From contig NZ_QOIN01000024.1 of NCBI RefSeq assembly GCF_003323715.1, forward strand, positions 1 through 64,000: DNA of 64,000 nucleotides, given 5' to 3'. Made by a program: the position numbers and the translations under genes. This DNA comes from Streptomyces diacarni. GTDB taxonomy: Bacteria; Actinomycetota; Actinomycetes; Streptomycetales; Streptomycetaceae. The notes under the pieces were generated by a model. It saw only the letters and a list, made by a program, of their open reading frames with translations. It ran no database searches and was not told the DNA's origin. Below are positions 25,701 to 61,831 of this stretch, in pieces (position 1 is the first letter of the stretch; every line of letters starts with the position of its first letter).

Positions 25701-26600
25701 TCAGTGGCCGGGAGTGGAATCGTCACTTCGCGTCACCTGGTAGCCGAAGCGGTCCGCCGTCTCGACGAGCCGGGGTTCGTGGAAGGGAGCGGCGAGTCCT
25801 GCGTTCCCCCACCATTCGCGCCATTCCTCGACCTTGCCGCGCCGCATAACGAGCGGCCGGTCTGTGGCGCCGGCCCCCAGGCTTTTCTCTTCGTGTGCGC
25901 GCATGTTCTCGTACCGGCTGTTCCGTGTCGCGCGCGCGATGGACTCCGGTGAACGCTCGAAACCGAATGCCTCGACGAGGCGGGCAGTGGTGGCCTCGGG
26001 ATCGGTCTTGAGATCCTCGAACCTGATGACAGCGGAGCGTGGGAAACCTTCCAGCGCGTCAGCCCAGGCTCGGTTGAAGTGGCACCATCCCTCGACGGGA
26101 GGTTCGCCATTGAGGGCGATGCCGTCGAGGAACTCGGCGAATGTTCCCTGGCCTTTCGCCTGCGCCAGCCGGTCCGCCGAGAACGAGTGATACCAGTGGT
26201 AGCACGAATGCAGCGTGTCTCGTGGATCGCGCACCAGCAAGACGGCCCCTGCCAGTCCTTCGGGGCTGAAGAACCGAGGATGCAGGTGATTCTTGACGAA
26301 TCGGAGCTGTCCTTCCGGCCGTGTCCCGGTGGACCGTATCTTCCGGTCCAGTGCGGCCATCGCCGACAGCCGGCTCCGGTAGGCCAAGTCTTCCTGGAGT
26401 ACGTCGCAGCGGCCGTCTTCGGCGATGACCTCGGAATAGGGATCGACATGGTCGAAGCCCAACTCGATCAGGATGTTGCTGATAAGCGAGGCCCCGGATC
26501 CGGGGTAGGCCGCGATTACCACGTCACGAGGACCGAGACGTGCTGCGTTCTGCCGGTGCAGTGCTACAGGATCGCTCTTCTCGCGCGACTGTTGGTCCAT
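25701..26600 (-). CDS. Sulfotransferase-fold protein; candidate phosphoramidate transferase
   Basis: 299 residues from ATG 26600, chosen because GGGGAG lies six bases upstream; ATGs at 26606 and 26615 and a GTG at 26621 are alternatives. Cytosolic sulfotransferase layout: 5'-phosphosulfate loop AYPGSGASL (31-39), 3'-phosphate-binding motif RDPRDTLHSCY (124-134), and the C-terminal MRRGKVEEWREWW signature. The usual loop Lys (PKSGT) is Gly34. In the inferred pathway the activated donor, 3'-phospho-CDP-phosphoramidate, carries the same 3'-phosphate that this fold recognises in PAPS, so the protein may move phosphoramidate rather than sulfate. It opens the operon, the place held by the phosphoramidate transferases in Campylobacter. 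True sulfation with PAPS from primary metabolism remains possible. Confidence 0.85.
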   Translation of the reverse strand: MDQQSREKSDPVALHRQNAARLGPRDVVIAAYPGSGASLISNILIELGFDHVDPYSEVIAEDGRCDVLQEDLAYRSRLSAMAALDRKIRSTGTRPEGQLRFVKNHLHPRFFSPEGLAGAVLLVRDPRDTLHSCYHWYHSFSADRLAQAKGQGTFAEFLDGIALNGEPPVEGWCHFNRAWADALEGFPRSAVIRFEDLKTDPEATTARLVEAFGFERSPESIARATRNSRYENMRAHEEKSLGAGATDRPLVMRRGKVEEWREWWGNAGLAAPFHEPRLVETADRFGYQVTRSDDSTPGH

Positions 26601-26891
26601 GTTCATCTCCCCCATGTTCACCGGAATTTTTCCCGCTCGACAGCGAGAGGCCTTCCAAACGCACTTTTACATGGCACAGTTCAATGTGGCTATAGAGGTG
26701 GCGGCAATATCGGGTCGGAAAATCCGTGACCCGCGTCCGCAACGCGCTATTGCGCTCCCCTGGCGCAGCAGTGCGAGGTTCCGGTTCCGACCGGCCCCAA
26801 CCAGTCGAATAGCTACCTGGGTCGCGGTGGGTTCTGCTGTTTTCCGTCGCGTCAGGAACTGTCAGTGCCAGCGCCCGCATGCGTGGGTTGG
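26601..26891. promoter_or_regulatory. Upstream region of the phosphoramidate operon
   Basis: About 290 bases with no recognisable gene; AT-richer stretches near 26630-26710 stand out from the surroundings and presumably hold the operon promoter, but I could not find a convincing -35/-10 pair. Confidence 0.4.
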
Positions 26892-27466
26892 TCACCCGAT
26901 TCCGGCGCGATGGGCCGGTCCCGCCGCAGAGCGGCTACTCCGCCGACCGTCCTCAGACTCCCGCGCCGGCCCCTTGGGTCTTTCGCCCGTACGCAAGGCG
27001 TAGGCCGGCACGGCTGTTGCGAAGAGTCCGACGGACATGCTCCAGACGACGCCGAGGTGCACGGCCTGGATGAACGCGTGATCGGCGGACTGCGCCAGGG
27101 CGGACCGGTCGGCTGTGGCGGCGGCGCGCCGGGCCTGTTCCGCCGATACCCGGGCGCCGGCTGAGCAAAAGTCCTGCCCATACCGGGCCCGCTGCCATTC
27201 CAGCCCCGATGGAGGTCGAGGAAATGGCGATTGCGGTCGCCCGGGTGGGGCCGGTGAAGGTCCACAACAGGACGGCGAAGCCGGCGGGCGTGATCAGTGC
27301 GGTGCCCACTCCCATCGCGGCCCGGGCGGCAATCAGCTGGTCGGCATCGCCTGCGTATGCGGCCCAGATCGAAGCCCCGGCAAAGATCACCAAGCAGCGA
27401 ACACACCATGAGAACGGAAAGAATCAACCGCTGCCTGGACTTCGACACTGTGGGAGGCGTAGCCAT
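26892..27466 (-). pseudogene. Decayed MFS exporter gene (inverted, deleted copy of the one at 63178)
   Basis: Remnant of a DHA2-type drug exporter. From ATG 27466 it reads MATPPTVSKSRQRLILSVLM, nearly identical to the intact gene at the right edge, then a deletion equal to about 191 bases of that gene (63251-63441) shifts the frame. The second piece, read in another frame, is GASIWAAYAGDADQLIAARA through GMAAGPVWAGLLLS; a further deletion then joins it to a C-terminal tail with a last membrane helix (AVHLGVVWSMSVGLFATAVP) ending at TGA 26892-26894. At least two deletions and frameshifts make it non-functional. Confidence 0.9.
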
Positions 27467-27618
27467 GGCCACCTTTGAATATCAGCGGGAGCACGGAACG
27501 TGTGGACTATAAGCAAGCTCCACAACACTGTCAACCTTGGACTTACTCGCCAAAATACTTGCGACCCAGCGCACTATATGCCTCTCCGATATTTGCCGAC
27601 TGAACAATTTTATGCCTC
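27467..27618 (-). repeat. Left copy of long inverted repeat (MFS upstream region)
   Basis: About 150 bases that match, reversed and at roughly 95% identity by eye, the segment 63026-63177. The matching continues into both MFS coding sequences. The two copies are in opposite orientation and bracket the whole 28-63 kb block. Confidence 0.9.
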
Positions 27619-27892
27619 CGAAGGATTTCTCGAGGTGAAAAGCCCGCTGTTCCGCGCTCGGGCGATCGGCAGAGTCCGGAGACCGGAGTCCGGCCTTCGG
27701 ACAGGATCTGCCGCGGCGCATCAGGAAGTAGTTGGCGGCACGCCTCCGTCGGCTGCTTCCTGGACACCTTGCGGTCCACCCCGGCGGGCCGGACACCTGG
27801 CTTCTGGACCGGCCCCGCGTACCCATGCACAGAGCGCTCGACGACGTCGACCACGGTGTCCATGTCGCCCCTTCCACCCGGCGCTGTCCATC

Positions 27893-27936
27893 GGCCTCTC
27901 GGAGCCGTCGAGGGGCCTCGACGGCTCCGAGAGGCC
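27893..27936. terminator. Perfect 21-bp stem hairpin downstream of the PKS-TE gene
   Basis: Arms 27893-27913 and 27916-27936 are exact reverse complements separated by two bases. It lies about 160 bases past the PKS stop in the minus direction and upstream of the MFS relic, so it is a good candidate terminator for the polyene PKS operon. No T tract follows. Confidence 0.8.
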
Positions 27937-28021
27937 AGGACTCTCACCCCGGGCGCCGGTGCCCGTGCGGAACCCGACCGACGAAGGAGCGGACCGCTGT
28001 CATGTGCCCCCTTCCATCAAA

Positions 28022-28083
28022 TCTCCTCGAATCTCCTAGGAATTACCTCGAATTACCTCGGGTTTCCTCGGGTTTCCTCGAAT
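28022..28083. repeat. Short 10-bp tandem repeats
   Basis: Units of ten to eleven bases ending in CCTCG are repeated: AATTACCTCG twice, then GGTTTCCTCG twice, with flanking AATCTCCT copies. They lie immediately beyond the PKS stop codon. Function unknown. Confidence 0.6.
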
Positions 28084-28098
28084 CCGACGGTCCGCATA

Positions 28099-39516
<11,418 letters not shown>

Positions 39517-39518
39517 GT

Positions 39519-55220
<15,702 letters not shown>

Positions 55221-55265
55221 GGTCGAGCTGTCCTACCTATTGTTGCGTACGATGCTTGGGCGCAG

Positions 55266-55302
55266 GCGTATCACCCGCAGCCGCCCTGCGGGTGATATAC
55301 GC
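55266..55302. terminator. Hairpin between acyl-CoA ligase and PKS genes
   Basis: Arm GCGTATCACCCGCAG (55266-55280) pairs with CTGCGGGTGATATACGC (55286-55302), with a two-base bulge and a five-base loop. It lies 37 bases after the ligase stop in the minus direction and 46 bases before the PKS start, so it may separate or attenuate transcription between the C5N genes and the PKS genes. Confidence 0.65.
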
Positions 55303-55338
55303 GTTGTTTCTGTGCCGCCCGGTGAGCCGCACAGGCAG

Positions 55339-56880
55339 CTACGAACCGGCGGTCGGACCGTATTTCGAGGCGAGCGCCTGCTTGAGAACTTTCCCGCTGG
55401 CTCCCACCGGGAGTGATTCGATGAACTCGACCCGCCGCGGGTATTTATATGCGGCGAGACGCTGCTTGCCCCATTCGTAGATCTCCTGATCCGCTCCAGC
55501 GGTCAGCGCCTCCGGCTGGGCAGGCACGACAACGGCCCAGACCTCCTCACCGAGCTCAGGGTGCGGAACACCGATCACCGCCACCTGCGCCACGGCCGGA
55601 TGCCCGACGAGGATCTCCTCGATTTCGAGCGGGTAGACGTTGTAGCCACCACGAAGGATCAAGTCCTTCTTACGGCCCACGACCGAAAGGTAACCGTCGT
55701 CATCCAGCCGGCCGAGATCGCCGGTAAGGAACCAGCCGTCGATCAACACCTCGTCAGTGATATCCGGGCGGCCGAGGTATCCGGCCATGACGTTCGGACC
55801 GCGCACCACGATCTCGCCCACCTCACCGGCGGGCAGGAGATCGATCCTGTCGCCATCCGGCCGAGCTATACCGACAGTGATGCCAGTGATCGGAACACCG
55901 ACCGTTCCGGGGCGAAACGACAGGCCGGGATAGTGATACGCAACGCTGCAGGAGGTCTCGGTCATCCCGTATCCCTCGTACACCGGACATCCGAACGTGC
56001 TGCGGACATCGTTGAGGGTTTTGACCGGAAGCGCCGATCCGCCGCTGTACACGCGGTCGAGCTGTGGGACCTGCTCTCCTTGGGCCGCCGCGTCGAGCAA
56101 CTTGACATACATGGTCGGCACGCCCATGAACACCGTGCATCGGTGCTTCGCCATCAGTGCGAGGGCCTCCCGTCCGGAGAACCTCGGCATCATGACGAGG
56201 GAAATACCGGCGCGGAATCCAGTCAGCATGCCGCAGATCTGACCGAAGCCGTGCGCCAGCGGCAGACACCCGAGCAGGACGTCGTCGCTCCGGAACGCGT
56301 ACGGAGTCGTGACCATCCTCTCGACGTTGTACAGAATATTCCGGTGGGTGAGCATCACCCCTTTCGGCTCACCCGTCGTACCGGACGTGTAGAACACGAC
56401 CGCGACATCGTCGGCTCCCCGCGCTGCGGAAATCTCGATCGGCGCCGCGTCCTGTGCCGCGTCCTCCAGGTCGACAGTGCCCGCAGGGCCCGGGCCAACC
56501 GTGAGGAGTGCCGCGCCGACCGGCTCTGCCGCCTCGCGCGCCCGAGCGAACAGTGAGGCGCCACAGACCAGAAAAGAGGCGTCCGCATCGGTCAGTACGT
56601 GCTCGATCTCCGACGCGGTCGACATGACGTTCAGCGGGATCGCGACGGCGCCGGCCGTCAGCACGCCGAAGTAGGTAACGGGAAACTGCGGGGTGTCGGC
56701 CAAGAGCACCGCGACCCGGTCTCCTGGCCGTACCCCGTTGGCTCGCAGCACAGAGGCGCAGCGACGCGCCTGTTCCCACAGCCACCCGTACGTGAAGTGC
56801 TCGGACTCGTAGATCAGGGCAGAGTGGTCGGGTCGCTGCGCCGCTGTGCCGGCCAGCACCGCGGCAACTGACGTGGTCAT
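55339..56880 (-). CDS. Acyl-CoA ligase for C5N unit (5-aminolevulinyl-CoA forming/cyclising, AsuD2-like)
   Basis: ANL-superfamily ligase, 513 residues from ATG 56880, overlapping the aminolevulinate synthase stop (ATGA). AMP-binding motif [20 protein letters not shown]5 [11 protein letters not shown]7 [17 protein letters not shown], hinge [16 protein letters not shown], and the catalytic Lys near the end ([13 protein letters not shown]). In C5N pathways (asukamycin, moenomycin and others) such a ligase activates 5-aminolevulinate as its CoA ester, which cyclises to 2-amino-3-hydroxycyclopent-2-enone. The tight coupling to the synthase gene supports that role. Activation of the polyene acid is the alternative. 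Confidence 0.88.
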   Translation of the reverse strand: MTTSVAAVLAGTAAQRPDHSALIYESEHFTYGWLWEQARRCASVLRANGVRPGDRVAVLLADTPQFPVTYFGVLTAGAVAIPLNVMSTASEIEHVLTDADASFLVCGASLFARAREAAEPVGAALLTVGPGPAGTVDLEDAAQDAAPIEISAARGADDVAVVFYTSGTTGEPKGVMLTHRNILYNVERMVTTPYAFRSDDVLLGCLPLAHGFGQICGMLTGFRAGISLVMMPRFSGREALALMAKHRCTVFMGVPTMYVKLLDAAAQGEQVPQLDRVYSGGSALPVKTLNDVRSTFGCPVYEGYGMTETSCSVAYHYPGLSFRPGTVGVPITGITVGIARPDGDRIDLLPAGEVGEIVVRGPNVMAGYLGRPDITDEVLIDGWFLTGDLGRLDDDGYLSVVGRKKDLILRGGYNVYPLEIEEILVGHPAVAQVAVIGVPHPELGEEVWAVVVPAQPEALTAGADQEIYEWGKQRLAAYKYPRRVEFIESLPVGASGKVLKQALASKYGPTAGS

Positions 56881-58136
56881 CGCGGCGACAGTCCGTCTTT
56901 CGCGGTGATGGGCCAGTCCCGGGCACTCGCAGTCGGTATGTGCAATTCCTCCCACAGCCCCTGAAGAGCGCGGGCGAAGTTCTCGACATCGCTCTGTTCG
57001 TGCACGGCAGACGGAGCGATCCGCAGGATCTCCTCACCCGCGGGCACGCTGGGGGCGTTGATGGACTGGACGTAGATACCGTGCCGCTCGAACAGCAACT
57101 GGGACGCCCGCTTACAGGTGTCGTCGTCACCGACGAAGGCCGAAACGATATGGGACTCCGTCGAGAGGAACGGGATGTCGGCCTCGATCAGCAGGCGGTG
57201 CAAGAGCCCCGCGTTCTCCGAGAGAAGCTTTCGCTCGACGTCGGAGGACCGCAGGTACTGAACCGACGCCAGCGAAGCGGCCGCCACCGCGGGCGGCAGC
57301 GAGGTGGTGAAGACGAACGAGCGCGAATAGGTCCGCACCGCGTCCACGAGGGCCGCCGGGCCCGCAATGTAGCCGCCGACCGTTCCGAAGCCCTTCGCCA
57401 AGGTACCCATCACGACCGTGAACCGGTCGGCGATGCCTTCCCGCGCGGCGATGCCGGCGCCTTGCGGGCCGTACATACCGACCGCGTGGACCTCGTCGAT
57501 GAAGGTCGTAGCACCGTACTTGTCCGCGACATCGGCAATCTCGGCAAGCGGTGCGATGTCGCCCGACATGGAGTAGACGGATTCCGCGACGATCAGCTTC
57601 GGGCAGTCGGCGGGAGCGGCCGCGAGCAATTCCTCCAGGTGGGCGACGTCGTTGTGGCGGAAGATGCGCTTCTGCGCACCGCTGTGCCGTAGACCATCGA
57701 TGATCGAGGCGTGGTTCTTCGCGTCGGAAAACACGACGGTGTCCTTGGGCGTCCCCGCCAGCACGGTGAGAGAGCCTTCGTTGGCCGTGTAGCCCGAGGT
57801 GAAGAGGAGCGCGGCTTCCTTACCGTGCAGATCCGCCAGCTCATTTTCGAGAGAAACGTGATGGTGGTTGGTTCCACCGATGTTCCGGGAGCCTCCGGAG
57901 CCCACGCCATGGGTGTCGATCGCGGCCTGCATGGCCGCGATGGTCTGGCGATTCTGACCCATCCCCAGATAGTCGTTACTGCACCAGACGCTTACTTCGG
58001 AATCCACCCCATCGCGCCGCGCAGTCGCCATGGGGTAGTTACCGGAACGACGGCCGATCTCCAGGAACTCGCGCTTGCTTTGAGCAAGATCGCCAGCGAT
58101 ATTCCCGTCCAGATACGATGCCAGGTGAGCGTGCAT
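56877..58136 (-). CDS. 5-Aminolevulinate synthase (C5N pathway)
   Basis: PLP enzyme that condenses glycine with succinyl-CoA to 5-aminolevulinate. 419 residues from ATG 58136. The PLP lysine is in [15 protein letters not shown]; other landmarks are [38 protein letters not shown] and the PLP-Asp of that segment. Streptomyces makes haem through the C5 (glutamyl-tRNA) route, so an ALA synthase is a marker of C5N secondary metabolism rather than haem synthesis. Both flanking genes are ANL ligases, the classic three-gene C5N set. Confidence 0.95.
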   Translation of the reverse strand: MHAHLASYLDGNIAGDLAQSKREFLEIGRRSGNYPMATARRDGVDSEVSVWCSNDYLGMGQNRQTIAAMQAAIDTHGVGSGGSRNIGGTNHHHVSLENELADLHGKEAALLFTSGYTANEGSLTVLAGTPKDTVVFSDAKNHASIIDGLRHSGAQKRIFRHNDVAHLEELLAAAPADCPKLIVAESVYSMSGDIAPLAEIADVADKYGATTFIDEVHAVGMYGPQGAGIAAREGIADRFTVVMGTLAKGFGTVGGYIAGPAALVDAVRTYSRSFVFTTSLPPAVAAASLASVQYLRSSDVERKLLSENAGLLHRLLIEADIPFLSTESHIVSAFVGDDDTCKRASQLLFERHGIYVQSINAPSVPAGEEILRIAPSAVHEQSDVENFARALQGLWEELHIPTASARDWPITAKDGLSPR

Positions 58137-58191
58137 TCATTTGCCTTCTCGACGTAGCGGGTGTGTGGATGTGCGGACCAGCGGGCCTACG

Positions 58192-59775
58192 CTAGACATA
58201 CTGCGATCGCAGGAGCACCTTGTCGGGCTTGTCGTTGCGATTCAGCGGTAGCCTGTCCAGTACGTGAATCTTCTCGGGTACGTGAATCGGGGACAGCGAC
58301 TCAGCGATTCCCGCGCGGATGTCGGCCACTTCGACCACCGCGCCCGGATCACATTCGATGGCGGCGTGGATGTGCTCACTGCCATCCTCGTCTCGCACGC
58401 CGTAGACAGCGGCGTGCCGGACGCCTGCGTGGGCAAGAATTTCCGCCTCGAGAACTATGGGATGAACCTTGACGCCACCGACCTTGATCACATCGGCCAC
58501 CCGACCCAAGAGAGTCAAATAGCCTCGCTCGTCGAGATATCCGATATCTCCGGTGGAATACATGCCGTCCCGAAGAACCCGTGCAGTCAATTCCGGGTCG
58601 CCGTTGTAGCCGTCCATCATCTGAGGTGAGCGGACGTGGACCTCACCGACTTCCCCCGTCGCCAGCTGCGCACCCGTATCCGAGTTGCAGACTGTGACCT
58701 CCACCTGGGGAAGGGGCTGCCCGACGGTGCCGGCGAGATCGGGGTCGCCGTGGTCCTGAGGTGTGAGGTACGCGATGTGACCGCACTCGCTCGTGGCATA
58801 CCCCTGCGTCACAACAGGGCCGAGAAGCTGAAAAGCCTGTGCAATTCTGGCGGGTGCTGCCGGGCTACCGCCATAGGGGATCAGTTTCAGCGAAGACAAG
58901 CCCGCGGCTGCCACCGCGTCACGGTCGCAGATTCCCCGCTCAAGCAAATGGTCGACGAGTTGGAACACGTGGTTTGTCGCCATGAAGGTCCATGAGATTT
59001 CCTTCTCCGTGGAGAGCGTGTCCACGATGTTCTTGGCATCGAAGCTCTCATGGAGATGGATCGTTCCACCCAGGGCGAAGACCGCGTCTGCCAACGGGGC
59101 AACGGCATGGCTCAGCGGGGTCGACAGCAGCGTCGAGACGCAGTCGTGTCGACGACCAAGGTCCATCCACGCACGCACGGTGGCTTCCCACGCGCGGCCG
59201 GACAACCGGATGCCCTTCGGTCGTCCTGTGCTGCCACTCGTGAAGTTGAGGGCGGCCAGCGCATCCGGGTCCCAGGGCACGGCGTCCGGGGTGGCGGCGC
59301 CATCGGCCCGGCCGGCCTCATCGCGGCCCCCCTGCTGACGCCGCGTTACCGGGATGCCACTCCGCTCGGCGAGCTCTGTCGCGCGCTCCGCCCCTTCGGT
59401 ATCGGCATAGACGGTGACGGCTCCGGTGTCGTGCAGCATTTGGATTTGGTGATCCACGGGAAGGACCGTGTCCCTGGTACCAGGGTTGGTGGTGCGCAAA
59501 TAGCACACGGCGCCGCCGAGCAGATGTGCCGCATACCGCACGGTGAGCATCTCGGGACTGTTGGGGGCGACCAGAATCGCCACTACATCCCCCTTGCCCA
59601 CTCCACGATCGCGCAGCGCAAGGAACGTCTCAGTCACGTACTGAATCAAGTCGCCTGCGGAGAAGGCTTCGCCACGCCAATAGACGACATCTCGACCCGG
59701 CTCGGCTGCGAGCAGGGAGAGGGTCTCCGACGCATAACTTTGACTTGCGCTCCACCAATGCTCGCGCAGGCTCAT
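58192..59775 (-). CDS. AMP-dependent ligase, probable C5N amide synthetase (AsuC2-like)
   Basis: Links the C5N amine to the polyene carboxylate. 527 residues from ATG 59775, preceded by AAAGGGG. ANL motifs: LNFTSGSTGRPKGIRLSG, QGYATSECGHIAYL, GMYSTGDIGYLDERGYL, GRVADVIKVGGVKVHP, and the terminal Lys in LNRNDKPDKVLL. N terminus is divergent from normal CoA ligases. With the partner at 55339 already assigned to 5-aminolevulinate activation, this second ligase fits the amide-forming step seen in manumycin-type pathways; the two assignments could be swapped. It is the first gene of the C5N trio in transcription order. Confidence 0.87.
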   Translation of the reverse strand: MSLREHWWSASQSYASETLSLLAAEPGRDVVYWRGEAFSAGDLIQYVTETFLALRDRGVGKGDVVAILVAPNSPEMLTVRYAAHLLGGAVCYLRTTNPGTRDTVLPVDHQIQMLHDTGAVTVYADTEGAERATELAERSGIPVTRRQQGGRDEAGRADGAATPDAVPWDPDALAALNFTSGSTGRPKGIRLSGRAWEATVRAWMDLGRRHDCVSTLLSTPLSHAVAPLADAVFALGGTIHLHESFDAKNIVDTLSTEKEISWTFMATNHVFQLVDHLLERGICDRDAVAAAGLSSLKLIPYGGSPAAPARIAQAFQLLGPVVTQGYATSECGHIAYLTPQDHGDPDLAGTVGQPLPQVEVTVCNSDTGAQLATGEVGEVHVRSPQMMDGYNGDPELTARVLRDGMYSTGDIGYLDERGYLTLLGRVADVIKVGGVKVHPIVLEAEILAHAGVRHAAVYGVRDEDGSEHIHAAIECDPGAVVEVADIRAGIAESLSPIHVPEKIHVLDRLPLNRNDKPDKVLLRSQYV

Positions 59776-60980
59776 GGAATCCCCTTTGATATTGCCGGCA
59801 TAACGACGCCATCCAATTGGCGGATTCAATCTTCGCCACACAGCCGAAGTGATCGGCAGATCGTTCGAGTAGGTATAACGGAGCGTCGGCAGGGGCGTCG
59901 GTAGGAGCGTCGGTAGGCGCCCCGGTCGGGGTAGCCGTTCGGGGCAGCCGTACGGCTGCCCAGGGCGGTCGGCGTCCTCGATCGGGTGCCGGTGGAGTCG
60001 TCGTTCGAGGCGATCGAGGCCGAAGAGGCCGTGGCCCGGGTGCCTGTGGAAGAACCCGGAGGCCCGGTGGCCGAGTTGGCGGTGCGGATGGAGGCCGGGG
60101 CGTGAGCGGCTGCCTCGGCTGGCGATCGCACAGGGGGCGGCCGGCGGGCTTCTCGCGAGGACGGTCTTCGATGATCCGGGAGAGACAGTGCGGGAAACGC
60201 CGCAGGCGCGGTGGAAGAGGTGTCGTCGTTCGAGGCGAAGCGGCGGGTCGTGAAGGTTCTGGCGGCACCGAGTGGCGGCCGGACCTGGAGCCGGGTGTGC
60301 TGCCACGGGCCCACCAGGACATCCAGGAGGTCGCGGGGGACGCTCCGGGGCCGTGCGGGCCAAGCAGATCGGCCGCGGTCCGGCCTTGCGGCCGAGACCG
60401 CGAAGATCGGGGGAGCACGCGCGAAGCCGATGCGTCTGGTCGAACGAGGCTGTCCCGGTCCGCCCACCTCGCCCTGACAAGCGCCCCCTCGCTCGTATCG
60501 GGCCGCCACTCGTGCGGAGAGCACGACGGACAGCTCCTCGAAGGTCACGCCGCTGTGCCAGGCCGTCGCCATCCGGGAGGTGTGCAGGTGGCCGTGCACC
60601 ACCGACCGGGCGCGGAATGCGGCGGCGCCAATCGGCCGTCCGCACAGTGCCACACCGTTGCGCGAACTCAGGGTGCTACGGGATCCGGGAGTGGATGGCG
60701 CACCAGCGGAGAGTGGTCGATCAGCACCCCCGGAGCCGCACCGGGTCGCGCGGGGCGTCCCCAGCTCATCGTCGCCCGGCGACGCCCAGACGACCTTGGC
60801 GAAGTGGCCCGCAGCGTGCTCAGCGGCCGCTCGGTGTCCTCGGTCAGCTCCCCGACATCACCGGCGACCAGCAGCCAGATGTTGTCCCCCGTCGGCCGCG
60901 GGTTCTCCACCGATCTCGCGGTTCCCCGGACGGCTGACGTGCACATCGCTCACGCCGAGCGGGTTCGCGGGGGCCATCCG
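59776..60980. other. 1.2-kb gap without a supportable gene
   Basis: Between the amide synthetase start and the thioesterase stop. Long open frames exist on both strands, but none shows a family signature. A plus-strand stretch around 59930-60100 (reading PRAVGVLDRVPVESSFEAIE and onward) and a second around 60205-60270 look protein-like but are interrupted by stops, so this may be a decayed gene. A 12-bp unit of GGAGCGTCGGTA type occurs three times at 59881-59915. The region presumably also holds the promoter of the C5N genes. Confidence 0.5.
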
Positions 60981-61763
60981 TCACCGGTCCGACGCGGGCG
61001 GGCCGGTCATCGACGGCTCCGCGATACCGGCCGAGATCACCTCCAGCACCGCCGCGGTATGGGAGTTGAGGTAGAAGTGACCGCCCTCGTACACCTTGAG
61101 TGCGAAGCCGCCGACCGTGTGCTCGCTCCAGGCCGTCGCCTCGTCGAGCGTCACCTGCGGGTCGTCGTCGCCGGTGAGGGCGACGACGGGACAGTCCAGC
61201 CGAGGGCCTGGAGTGTGGCGGTACGACTCCACCGCCTTGTAGTCGCTCCTGACCGCCGGGAGGATCATCCGCAGCATGTCCGGGTCGTCCAGGATCTGGG
61301 AGTCGGTCCCGCTCAGCTTCTTGAGCTCGTCTATCAGGCCGTTGTCGTCGCGCTGCCGCACACGTCCGCCCCGCGTACGCGACGGGGCGCGCCGGCCGGA
61401 GACGAAGAGGCGCAGGGGCTTGATCTCCTTGCTCTCCAGACGCCTGGCGACCTCGTACGCCACCACGGCGCCCATGCTGTGACCGAAGAGGGCCAGCGGC
61501 TTGGTGTTCAGGGACAGCAGCTCCTCGACCACGCGGTCAGCCAGCTCGCCGATGTCACTGACGCACGGTTCGCCGCGCCGTTCCTGCCGGCCCGGGTACT
61601 GGACCGGCACCACCTCGATCGACGGTGACAGCATGCGGGAGACAGGCAAGTAGAAGGTCGCCGAGCCTCCCGCGTGCGGGAAGCAGACCAGCCGCACACC
61701 GGCATCCGGGGCCGGGTGGAATCGGCGCAGCCACGCTCCGCCGTGCCTGGTGTTACCTGTCAT
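60981..61763 (-). CDS. Type II thioesterase
   Basis: Editing thioesterase for the polyene PKS. 260 residues from ATG 61763. Signatures: CFPHAGGSATFYLPV, QYPGRQERR, nucleophile GHSMGAVVAYEVARRL, acid TGDDDPQVTLDEA and His in EGGHFYLN. It is a paralogue of the enzyme at 12126-12932 (shared SGRRAPS and TYPG/SYR segments), so each PKS block has its own. It stands alone, 1.2 kb upstream of the amide synthetase on the same strand. Confidence 0.94.
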   Translation of the reverse strand: MTGNTRHGGAWLRRFHPAPDAGVRLVCFPHAGGSATFYLPVSRMLSPSIEVVPVQYPGRQERRGEPCVSDIGELADRVVEELLSLNTKPLALFGHSMGAVVAYEVARRLESKEIKPLRLFVSGRRAPSRTRGGRVRQRDDNGLIDELKKLSGTDSQILDDPDMLRMILPAVRSDYKAVESYRHTPGPRLDCPVVALTGDDDPQVTLDEATAWSEHTVGGFALKVYEGGHFYLNSHTAAVLEVISAGIAEPSMTGPPASDR

Positions 61764-61831
61764 GGTTCCTGAACATCCCCTCTGTCTCGGGCTCTTGCCG
61801 TCTCTGTCCTGCGTTCTGCGGTCTTGCCGGA

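Larger units (their letters stand above)
27467..28098. other. Non-coding gap: relic MFS promoter, hairpin and short repeats
   Basis: No supportable gene. Bases 27467-27618 are the inverted copy of the exporter's upstream region at 63026-63177, including the relic promoter (TTGACA at 27534-27529 and TATAGT at 27511-27506, minus strand). Beyond this come the hairpin at 27893-27936 and the short tandem repeats at 28022-28083 that lie just past the PKS stop. Confidence 0.7.

Noticed and set aside
27500-28039. Plus-strand open frame beside the MFS relic
   Set aside because: It spans the relic promoter, the hairpin and repeats, and has no recognisable protein features.
28022-28083. Short repeats considered as a CRISPR array
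   Set aside because: Units are only ten bases with no spacers and no cas genes nearby.
56877-58136. Aminolevulinate synthase for haem synthesis
   Set aside because: Streptomyces uses the glutamyl-tRNA route; the gene is overlapped with C5N ligase genes.
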